A stretch of DNA of 64,000 nt. Origin: Megalonaias nervosa. Its lineage: Eukaryota; Mollusca; Bivalvia; Unionida; Unionidae. The stretch lies in contig JAECUM010093656.1 of NCBI GenBank assembly GCA_016617855.1, positions 1-64,000 of the forward strand, given 5' to 3'. The notes beneath the pieces were generated by a model, which made no database searches, was not told where the DNA came from, and was given only the letters and a program-made list of their open reading frames with translations. How positions within the stretch are numbered: the stretch's first letter is position 1; every line of letters begins with the position of its first letter. Below are positions 26,701 to 38,800 of this stretch, one piece after another. The translations under genes and the position numbers were made by a program.

Positions 26701-29700
26701 TCCACATTCGCCCATATCATATTGAATGTAACTGTGCCCAGACTGGCATTATCCAAGCTGTGGGATGATTGCCACTATCAAATCATTTGAATGTAACTGT
26801 GCCCAGACTGGCATTATCCAAGCTGTGGGATGATTGCCACTATCATATCATTTGAATGTAACTGTGTCCAGACTGGCATTATCCAAGCTGTGGGATGATT
26901 GCCACTATCATATCATTTGAATGTAACTGTGCCCAGACTGGCATTATCCAAGCTGTGGGATGATTGCCACTATCATATCATTTGAATGTAACTATGCCCA
27001 GACTGGCATTATCCAAGCTGTGGGATGATTGCCACTATCATATCATTCGAATGTAACTGTGCCCAGATCGGCATTATCCAAGCTGTGGGATGATTGCCAC
27101 TATCATATCATATTGAATATAACTGTGCCCAGACTGGCATTATCCAAGCCATGGGATGATTGCTCAAACACAGTAAACAAGTTTATATCATCATGGTTGT
27201 AGTTGCTGTAGTAAGAGGAATCTGCACATAATAAGGGATTCTGTATATAACTGTCAGTTATCTCTCTTGAGACAATATTTCTTGTCTTGATAGCACTTGG
27301 TAAATAGGTTTTTATTTTCAAGAACTTTAATGAGTGTGATTATGAGTGGGACCCTTGAATGTAATTTTCTATTTAGAATTCTCGTCAGATTGAGACTTGC
27401 CAAATGTCCTGATTTATTCAGGGATGTCCAGGATTCACATGGCAATAAAAAAAAAGTTTGTATACCAAAAAAATGTATTCTTGCTCACTCCATATTCAGT
27501 GAGTAATTTTCAGTTATTTTCAGTCAAATTCTGTTATTCAGTCAAATTCAATAGATGTTCTTCATTTCCAGTTTCAGCAGCTGCCATTGTGAAGTTGATT
27601 TGAAACGTGCTTGGTTTGCTCTGTGTTAATTTTATTTTAATATGTATTTGAATACAAACATGCACTTAAGAAAAAGTTTAAGCATAAAGTCCATTACAGA
27701 AAGGAATACATTTTAGTAATTTCTGTTCTTTGGTACAGTTTAAAAGACGTTACTTATGATGTCATTCTCCACCTCAAAACTGCCCAGTGAAACCCTGTCC
27801 CTGATTTAGTTGACTGTATATAATAAAAGACATAAAACAGGTTTGGGTTTAAATAGGGGTGTGTTCTCACAGTACTCAATAAACTGCTGAATGAAATGGT
27901 CAAATGTTAAATTATGTAAGCCAGATGAGTGATAACAGGTCTGCATGGAACTCTTGTTAATCATAGGATTAAAATTCTAATTTTTTTATATATTTCCAGA
28001 TCTGGTCTCAAGATGACGGAGTTGTTATGTACATATGGAGAATTAGATGCCAGATTCAGACCACTCATTTATGCCGTTAAAATGTGGGCACATGAGTGTG
28101 GTGTTACCGTCGTACAGCGACCGAGTCATTATCCATCCAATTTTACCCTAATCATGTTGGTGATCTTCTTCTTACAGACAAGAAAAAATCCAATCCTACC
28201 ATCAATTAACAAACTTTGTAATTTGGCAGGTAATGTAAAGCCATTATCTATGATGTTTTTCTGCAATAATTGATAATGAAGTTGGAAGATGGTAATTGAT
28301 GAAACCACACCGCAGTTTAATGAAAAATCACCTATGAATCCCTGATCACAGTGATAAAACCACACCGCAGTTTAGTGAAAAATTGCCTATGAATCTTTCA
28401 TCGTAGTGATAAAACCACTCTGCAGTTTAATAAAAAATCACCTCAGAATCTCCGATCACAATGAAGCAGTCTCATCTTAACAATTTGAATCATGTTCCAA
28501 AATTTAAAACATTGAATTACTGTACACTTTTCATTATGCTTCATATAAGTTCTGCTTTAGGTCCGTTTATCAAAGTAGTCTCCTTTCCTGTTGGTAAAGT
28601 TGTATTGCAATATCAGAAGATAAGTTCACAAGGGGACATGAAAGATAGATGTGCTATTCAAATTTAAAATTTAATTTTACTTAGACTTTATTATTGCAAA
28701 GCAGACTGGAGTCTTCTCGATCAGCTTTCCAAACTGTCATTAATAAAACATTTCAAGTAAAGGATTCCAGTTCAAACTAAATACTCAATCACTGGAGCAT
28801 CAGGGTAGGCAAAAAGAGTAAACTATCAGACCACACAGTCTCCCTTTACCATTCTTGCTTGCAGAAAAATATGCAATAAACATAATTTTTTTAATGTTCA
28901 TTTTGCCTGCCAGCAGCAACAAAAATCTTGTCATGTTTGTAAAACATGTTATCCCCTGGGTAGTCTCCCTAGAGTCATAAGGGCTGGCATTATCCCCTGG
29001 GTAGTCTCCCTAGAGTCATAAGGGCTGGCATTATCCCCTGGGTAGTCTCCCTAGAGTCATAAGGGCTGGCATTATCTGCTGGGTAGTCTCCCTAGAGTCA
29101 TAAGGGCTGGCATCAGGGTCTCTAGAGCATTTATACTTTAGCTCCCAATTTAAAAATTGCTTCTTTTAAACATAGTATTTAACTTGTAAAAATATGTAAT
29201 TTAGAGGTACCCAGGCTAATTATGTATACCAATTAACATGCATTGAGGCAGACATGCTTAACACATGGATCACATTGGGAAGTACTGAGAATGGTGGCAA
29301 GAGTTGTATAAAGAATACTGTAAATACCTGCACAATGATTTCACAGAAGTGGCGGAACTAATTCTTGCATCAATGTGGTATTAGTATTAAGGCAAGCTAC
29401 TCATTTTGCAGGGCTCATTCACTTTACAGGCACACCTTAGGAAAGAAACACTCGTGGCTGCTTGAAAAATTCTGCTGTTAGCTGATGTTTTTTTAAAGCT
29501 TTGAAAAGTTTATCTGCTAAGATATACCCAATTCTTAATGGCACGTGCACAGTAAGTATGAATGTTTGACACTCTTATTCCACTGATTGTACAGCGCTGA
29601 AGCAGCTAAGGAAAAAATTTCATTGCCATCAAGCAGTATGTGCAGAGATTACTTGGCTCAAGAAAGTGGAGCAGGCAGCAGAGGTCATGAGACAGGGATT

Positions 29701-32700
29701 TGGCTGCTTGGACACCCCACAGACTTGGAGACATTGACATTATGCTGTAATATGAAGTGCAAGGCAATAGTTTAAATTTAAATAGCCAAATGACCAATCA
29801 ACATACAGTATTCCATCTTGTGCCTGTTCTGACGGGCAAAAAAATTTCTCATTTGGACTTCTTTGGTGGCCTAGTGGTTAGAGAATCCACCTCCGATGCA
29901 GGAGGTCACAGGTTCAAACACTGGCTGAGTCATACCAAAGACTTATAAAATGGTACTAACTGCTGCCATGCTAGGTGCTCAGCATTAAGTGGTTAGTGTT
30001 GAGACAGTCGGCCTGGTGTCAGGATAATGTGACTGGGTGGGACATGATGCTATATGTCTGTGGCATGATGCCCCATAGCTAGATATCACTATAAACTGCC
30101 ACACTGCAGACATTGTAGCAATATGAGTGAAAAATTGTTAAAGCTACGTTAAAAATCTAAATCACATACACACTCTTATTCCATTGGTTGTACAATTTTG
30201 AGGCAGCTAAGGGAAAAACTTTATCGCCATCAAGAAGTATGTGCAGAGATTGCTTGGCTCAAGAAAGTGGAGCAGGCAGCAGAGATTGTGAGGCAGACAG
30301 GGATTTGGCTGCTTGGGTACAGTTGGAATTGAGGAAGAAGCTCCCATTGATTTTGTGAGGGTAGTTCTTTGCCCAGCACATGTTTCATAAAACCTAGACC
30401 TTGATTAATATCATCATCTTCATGATGCCATGAAAGGGTTTGAAGTCAAGAGTATTGCACATGTCTTTAGTACATTTCATATAGAAGAAAAAGACACCCC
30501 ACAGACTTGGAGACATTGATATTATGCTGGGATACCAAGTGCGGGACAAAAGCTTAAATTTAAATAGCCAATGACCAATACACATGCAGTATTTCTTCTT
30601 GTGCCTGTTCTGAGAGGCAAAAAGGTTTCTCATTTGCATCAAATTTATCATTGGGGATGATGCGGAGAATGAAGGAGGTGAGGAGGAGGAGGGGGAGTGG
30701 ACTGGAACTGATAAAACTAACCTAATGAAAACAGAAGAGCACAAGAACAAAAAAGTAGTTGAAATTAAATTGATGTGAATCCTGGACTGATTACTGGTAT
30801 TGACAAGCCATACTATGAGAATACTTACCCAGTGACTGCAGTAATGTATAACCTCTACCCTGTTTGAGAGCCCAACCTGGCCTCATCGAGGGAGGGTTAC
30901 CAAAACTGCTATGCACAGCATGCAGTAGAACATTTTGTAAATGCCATCAGAGGCCTGCCATACTAAAACTATTTAGTAGGAAAGATGATTCCATGAGATT
31001 GATGCAACCATCAATGATATAGCCAAGCTGAATGGATTCCTCTGGTATGTTATTATATTGAAAAACATAGCTGGCAGTTACATTTATAACTGTGGAAAGT
31101 ATTTCTTGTGAGGGCTGCAGTGGAGTTCATCATCCACAATGGCTATGCCAACCTCAAGACCTCGGCTTTCCCATGTGTACTATGAGGGTGATATCTGGAA
31201 TGCCATTCAGGGGATTATGAAAGTTGAGCCAAAGGCAGTTTGGATCCTTGATGGCAGAGATAAAAATCAGACCCCAAGTCTGTGGAGCAGTTTGAGCCTG
31301 CTGAACCAGGGAGATTCACCTGCAGATTATCAAGGCCTGCAGCAGTACACTGCTCTTCAAGCAAAGCAATAGAGTTGGCATTCAAAGTCATTAGTGAAGT
31401 TTAAAATGGCTTGAAGCCCACCATCAAGGCCATGCTGGAAGACATCCATTTAGCATGCATCAGGCTTGGATATGGTGGTTTTTGGAATAGTCGTGATGGC
31501 TACAAGGTGTCTGAGATTGTGAGTCTTGACATGGTCACCTTCTACCCTGACAGATTGTAGGGAGAGTTTGCTCCATACCTTGCAATGAAAATGACCTGTG
31601 TTGCTACTGATAGACTCAAGATCTCATGGAATTTTCACAGCTACACTCTTTGGCATTTGCTCCTGTCTGCCACACAATTATCTCAGCCTGTTTGGACATC
31701 ACTTTAGCAAGGCTGAAGTAAATGATGGATGCTTGGCACCCCTTACATTGCTGACTCAGGTTTATGGTCAAACCAGGAAGCTATTATCACTGACAAGAAA
31801 CAGACCAGAGGACAATTCAATTTGTCTCATCATTGGAAAATTTACAGTTGGTAGTACTGCATGCATGTGATGTTCTAGTTAGTTACTGACCAAGATGAAT
31901 TGAACCTTTTTGTGCACACCTGCCATGAGGCCAACTTACTGGTTGGTTATGACATTTTATTATTTGAGTGAAAGCATGTCATATTTGATACATTTCACTA
32001 TTTGAGTGAAACAACATTTTACTTTTTGAGTAAAGTATATCATATTTCATACATTTCACTACTTGAGTGAAACGCAGCATTTTACTATTGTGAGTAAAGC
32101 ATATCATATTTCATTGAACTGTGTCATTATTATTTGTGTGAAAATTGTCGACATCTACGTGAATCATTTGATTTCATTGTGTGAAATCACTTTGAATTGT
32201 AAATCTCTGCATTATTTAAAGTTCTTTTCTTACATTACATTATTAGGTTTGTGCATATTATGTAAATTGTCCAACATTTTGGATCTTGTTTGCGCACGAA
32301 TTGAAAATAATCTTTTCCATTGAATCATTCATAAATGAACATTGTATTTTTGTTACCATCATTGGTGTTCTTTGTTATAATCTGACCCTAACCTGGTTAT
32401 CTTGTTACAGAAGGTCCCATTGAAGGGAGTAATTTTTCAGTTTCAGTTTGCTTTAAAACCATCCATAATAACAAGACTCTAGGGACCACAGCCCCTTTTG
32501 ATTCTAGATAGGCTATCCAAGACCGAGGCTGGCTCCTTTTGATTCTAGGTAGGCTATCCAGGATTTGGGCATCTTTTTTAAACATGCTTAGTTTTGTGTT
32601 ACTGCCTGGGGGCAAAATGGGCATTTTAAAAAATGGCATCCTGTGCTTTTTGTTAGTCTTGAGAGTGGGAAATGGTAATTGAAGGCTCAGTGTGGCCTGA

Positions 32701-32815
32701 GAGTTGACTTTGTTCACCAACCCTGGTACTGCTGTGGTCATATTTCCACCAGTGCAGAAGCTTTCAAGATACAAGGTTTGCAGGATTACATTATAGGAGA
32801 AAAGTGACTGTCTCT

Positions 32816-32871
<56 letters not shown>

Positions 32872-35800
32872 TGTATGTTGTGTATTTTTGTGATACTTAT
32901 TGACATACATGTTGACACATGTCATGGTTCATCATGTCACCCTAATGTTATGCTTGCATAAAGAAAATGTATGTTAAATGTCAGCATTACTGCTTTAAAT
33001 ATTTTGTTTACATGATTCCTGTCAGAGATAGTTTTCACTTGTATGACACAATATCCTGTTGTTTGGGATATTTTATCATATTGCCCTTTTGTGATGTCAT
33101 TGACTTTTTTAAAATGACCTGACATTTTTGTTATCTCAACTTTTTTTTGAAACAAGGTAAATTTCAGTTTTGCAATAAATTATGCAGTAAAACATTGATT
33201 GACCTTTGTGGTGAACAGCAATTTTTATGACTGAGTGAACCTGTCATATAGACCTCCGCATAGTAGTGGTGATCAGGGTTTGCCTGTTCATAAAACATCA
33301 TGTTCATGAAAATCTAGGTCCATAATTGTGTCTCTTCCCCCAGGTTGTAGACATAACTTTTGTGCTGTGCATCCTTCCATCTGTCCAACCAACCATCACA
33401 CTTTCCTTGTAAGCAAGATTTCACTGAGCCAAACTTTACCAAACTGGACATTTAGATATGCGGGAATTCCAAAATGTGATTAAGTTTTTGCAACTGTGAC
33501 CTTATTTTGAAGATCACAAGACAATACTTTGTGTTCAGTGTTAGACATTAAGGGGGGGAAATATGGTTTTGCTTTCAGAATTGAATATTATCAAGTTGTA
33601 ATGTTGAGGTAATTGGACTGCATGTTACAGTTGTAATGTTGAGGTAATTGGACTGCATGTTACAGTTGTAAGTAGAGTAAAATAAGATGTCCCTATTCAA
33701 TAACTTTCATTTTTTATCTGCAGGGAAAGAGGATAACTTGGTCATTATCCAAGATGGCAAAAGAATCTGTACAGATCCAAAGAAAATAAAAATGAAGAAG
33801 AATACTCAGGATTTAGGTAACTTACAAACCAAGATACCTACATCCCCAAGTTGAGAAGACGTGCCTATGACCCACATGTACATAACTTGCTGGTGTATTT
33901 CTCCCAGAATAGCCATCCTTCACCCCCCCCACCCCCACCCCTGCATGTACGTAACTTGCTAGTGTATTTCTCCTGGGATAAGACCATCTCACACATGCAC
34001 ATAATGTACTCTAAGTTTTCTTTTGGGATAGGCCCAATCTCCACATGTACATAACTTGCAAGCATATTTCTTCTTGGATTATTTCTCATGGGATAATCCC
34101 ATCTCACACATGTACATATCTTACTAGCATATTTCTCCAGGGATAATCCCATGTCACACATGTACATACCTTACTAGCATATTTCTCCAATGATAATCCC
34201 ATCTCACTCATATACCTAAGTTGCTAGTATATTTCTCCCAAGATATTCCCATTCCCCAGATACACAAAGATATAAGCTTGTTACCTTCCAATTCCAGCCC
34301 TACTGAAAGACAGAAGTGAGTCTTTTCTGTCTACATCAGATAGAAGAGGGGAGTAACTCTTACTTATTACCACCGCTAGGTGTCACAAGTTATTTAGCTT
34401 CGCTTCCCTCACCACATTGCACAGAATAAGTCTTCTATTAAATTCTAGTTTTGTGTGTGAAATTCAAGTCCATTCAAAATGTTTGGACTTATTTGCAGTA
34501 ATATTGATTCATAAACAGGTGGTATCCATTATTTTTTAAATTTGATGGATATTTTGTGAAATTTATAACTTTCTCAGACTGGGTCATTTTAGAATGCATG
34601 GTACAAATGCTGTTTTTGTTGCATGTTGATTATGAAGCCTTCTCACATACAGTCTTCAGTTTGCACACTCTGTTTATTTGGTGTTTAGAAATTTATCAAC
34701 ATGCTGACATTAATTTATCTATCATTTATATTATTTTATCATTTCTAAAACCTCCTTATAAATGTAGTAAATGCACAGAATACAAAGCAGGGAAAGACAT
34801 GTACAGGTTTTGCCTGAAATATACCAAAATACCTCTGCTTCCCCTTGCAGAGTGTGCATTTTGTTATCTAAGGATACCTGGTCTGGTCTGCCATTTGGCA
34901 AAAATCTGTGAAAGTTAAAAATAAGAGGGGAAAAGCACATAAGACCAGTATAATATAGAATCAGTTGTGAGCCATGTTGAGGATGCCTCTGGGGTCCCTC
35001 CCCACAAAAAATTGGAAGGATGATGCCTTCCACTACTATAACATCAAAAGATTTGAGGAAGACGAATGCAGAGATGTTGCACTTGGATATGCCAACCTTG
35101 TCAGCAACATATGAAGCAACTGGTACAGGAGATAGCAACACAGTTTCTGACTTAAGGCCAAATTTTACTTCTTTTTTCATGTATCACTCCAGCAGGTAAT
35201 TGGATACAATGGGGGATTATTCTCCCATTTTTAGGCAGCCCAGTGGGCATAAGAACCCTCCCCCGCCAAGTCTGAAGTTGGTCTTTGGGGTATTGTTCAG
35301 GTCAAGTGGATCCAATATGTAGTACTGTCTTACTGTCCGAAGCCATACTTGACATCGAACCTGGCAACTATCCCAACCCAGATTCAGTTACAGGGATCTT
35401 AGTAATAGATCCAACTATTGAGCCAGACAATATTAGCTATGTATGTTTCCCTCATGTCTGTGTCCTGTGGACCATCAAACTCTTCCATTTCCAACAGGGT
35501 ATGGATTTCAGAGAGAGGGTTCTTGCAACTCATTGCAGCAACAGATCTGTTCCTGCTGGGCCACCTTTATATGCACCCATTACAAATGACTTGAAGACTC
35601 AATGGCATCCCTTTTCCAGTCCACTTGACCAGGGTTAGCTCATGACAGAAATTCCTCTGGAGAAACCTCAACCAGAAATGACGATACTTACAGACACTAG
35701 TATATGTGGTTGGGGAGTACACATGCTTCCAGGCCTTGATATGGTCAGCATCAAATGAGAACCAGGGGAACACCTCTTCATATCAATCTTATAAAAATGA

Positions 35801-38800
35801 CAGCTATCATAAATGCCTTTGAGCTCTGGAAGGACCAAATCAGTTGGAGGTCAGTCTTGATTATGTTAGACAACTCTGTAGTGGTGACTTACTTCCCCAT
35901 AAAGGGGGCACCAAGTCACCTGACCTGTGCATGCTGGTTAGGCAGTTTCTTTGTTGATGTTACCCAATTCTGAATCACGTGCAAACCAGTTACATTCAGG
36001 CGAATTCAGTGTTCTGGCCAGATCAGGTCAGGTTATTCATATGGAATGGTCTCTTTGTCAGTTTTTCATTGGATTTGTTAACCTGCTTGTGATGAGATGA
36101 AACCACAAAAAATGCTCACTTTTGTCTCACTGGTCCTGGACCCAGAAGCTTGGGCTGTGGATGCTCTGTCAGTCAGTTGGAGGGGTTTTGGGCTTTTGCT
36201 TATTTCTCTTCCCCCTCCACACACACACTAAAAGATCAGTTGTGAGGGGTTATAAGTCTTTGTTTACCATCACCTCCCACCCCATAGTTTTAGTACCATG
36301 ATTAGTACAGAATTGCAAGATAATTATGATAGCCAATCTCAGACGGGACAAGTTCTGGGTCATCAATCTACTCAAGTTAGTGGTGGAATTACCATGAAGA
36401 TTATGGCCAAATCAATTGTTTGCAAACAACCAAGGTCACGTGTGTTTCACCCCTTCCCTGAATGATCTTCTCCTTCACTCTTAGCTCTTGTCAGGACAGC
36501 CTTGCAAGAAAAAGAATTCAGACCTTTAATTGTAGAGAGAATCTAGAGTACAAGAAGGACCTCTACTCTGAAGGCATATGAGGGAAAGGGTATCTTCTAA
36601 GGGAGCCATGTCAAGTCAGTATCATGGTCCCTTTGCCTTCACACACACACCCCACCTGGCTGATTTTTTAATTTGGTTTTATGAGGAGAAGAAGTTGGCA
36701 CCAATTACAATCAAAGGCTGCTTCTCCATGATATCTAACACATTCATTTATCAGTCATGATAAAGATTATTTTCATTTGGGTAGTCTAAAATTTCTCAAC
36801 TGTTTTGAAATGGATCTTGATCTTGGTCCAAACATGGCCCAACTCAGAGAACTTTTAGCCATTAGCCAGGACCTTGCTGAAGCTGTTTTCATAGTAAACC
36901 TGTTTCCTCATAGCTTTAGCTTTGGCTTATTGAGTGAGTGAATTACATGCCACTTCAGTTGACCTGAACTATCTTCAGATCGAATGGGATGGTTGAGTTA
37001 TATGCCACATCAGTCGACCTGAACTATCTTCAGTTCATATTAGATGGTTGAGTTACATGCCACATCAGTCGACCTGAACTATCATCAGTTCAGATTGGAT
37101 GGTTGAGTTACATGCTACAACAGTCGACCTGAACTGTCATCAGTTCAGATTGGATGGTTCATTTATCCTCATGATACAGCTAGGCTTCATCACCAAGAAC
37201 CAGTTACCAACAGCGGGCAATCAGAGATTCATCATGCACTACTTGTCCTATCAGTGACCATTCAAGATCTGGTCCAGGCCCTTAAGCACTGCTTGAAGCA
37301 TGCAGAGACAAGTCGTGGCAACTGCAAAAGACCTTTTATCCCAGTGAAGGCAAGGCAGCAGGATATCACCTCTTAAGCCCTGTCTTCATGGTTTAATTGG
37401 ATCATATGCTCAGCGTACTCTAACATAAAAAAATCAAATTCATCAGGATTTCATCTCGTGAAATCAGAGTGGCCTTTTGAACACATTTTGATCTGAGACA
37501 TCATAGAAGCTGTTGGTTGGCATACATAGTCAACCTTTTAGAGTTTTCATCTCTGATTTAGCTTCATAGAGACAAAATCTGAATCTAGCATATCCTGTGG
37601 TGTGACTCAGATGACCACCAGATCTAATTAAACCAACACAGCCTATGAGCTTCACCTGTGAATTTTGGTGGTAAGAAGATTTCAGTAATCATTTTCTTAA
37701 CCTGATAGAATGGTCATGTGACTTTGTTGCTTTGAGCAGGAGAACAGGTTATCATTCACGCTGGGAATCCAATCTTTCTTGTCTAAAAGGGTGCTGAAGG
37801 TATTGGTAGGATGCTTAGTATTTCCTCCTCCTCCTATTGCCTTTTCTCCTAATGTTGATGTGATTGAAGATTGTATTCAGAGGAGAAAGCAGCAAGACTT
37901 TGAATGTTTTTTTCATAATATCCATTTGATTTGATAACTACATGCCTATCTTTGAGGCAAGATAAGTACTTGCCCATCTTTTGGGTCAAGATAAGTACTT
38001 GGCCATCTTTTGGGTCAAGATTAGTACTTGCCCATCTTTTGGGCCAAGATAAGTACGTGCCCATCTTTTGAGCCAAGATAAGTACTTGCCCATCTTTTGG
38101 GTCAAGATAAGTACTTGGCCATCTTTTGGGCCAAGATAAGTACTTGGCCATGCTTTGGGTCAAGATAAGTACTTGACCATCTTTTGGGTCAAGATAAGTA
38201 CTTGACCATCTTTTGGGTCAAGATAAGTACATGCCCATCTTTTGGGTCAAGATAAGTACATGCCCATCTTTTGGGCCAAGATAAGTACTTGGCCATGTTT
38301 TGGGCGAAGACAAGTACTTGACCATCTTTTGGGTCAAGATAAGTACTTGCCCATCTTTTGGGTCAAGATAAGTACATGCCCATCTTTTGGGCGAAGATAA
38401 GTACTTGCCCATCTTTTGGGTCAAGATAAGTACATGCCCATCTTTTGGGCGAAGATAAGTACTTGACCATCTTTTGGGTCAAGATAAGTACTTGACCATC
38501 TTTTGGGTCAAGATAAGTACTTGACCATCTTTTGGGTCAAGATAAGTACTTGACCATCTTTTGGGTCAAGATAAGTACATGCCCATCTTTTGGGCCAAGA
38601 TAAGTACTTGACCATCTTTTGGGTCAAGAAAAGTACTTACCCATCTTTTGGGTAAAACTTGCATAACAATATCCATTACTACTTGCATGTTTAAAACCCA
38701 GGACACCTAGTGTATGTCGGTGTTGGTTGGTTTGGGTGGTGTGCAGTGCTACAAACCTTTCTCAAACCAGGATTTTTGGAGAGTTCCCAACATGTTCCAA

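Noticed and set aside
32397..32918. 173-codon minus-strand ORF
   Set aside because: Part of it is a Tyr-Ile run from the (TA)n microsatellite and the rest contains a short internal duplication; no recognisable domain.
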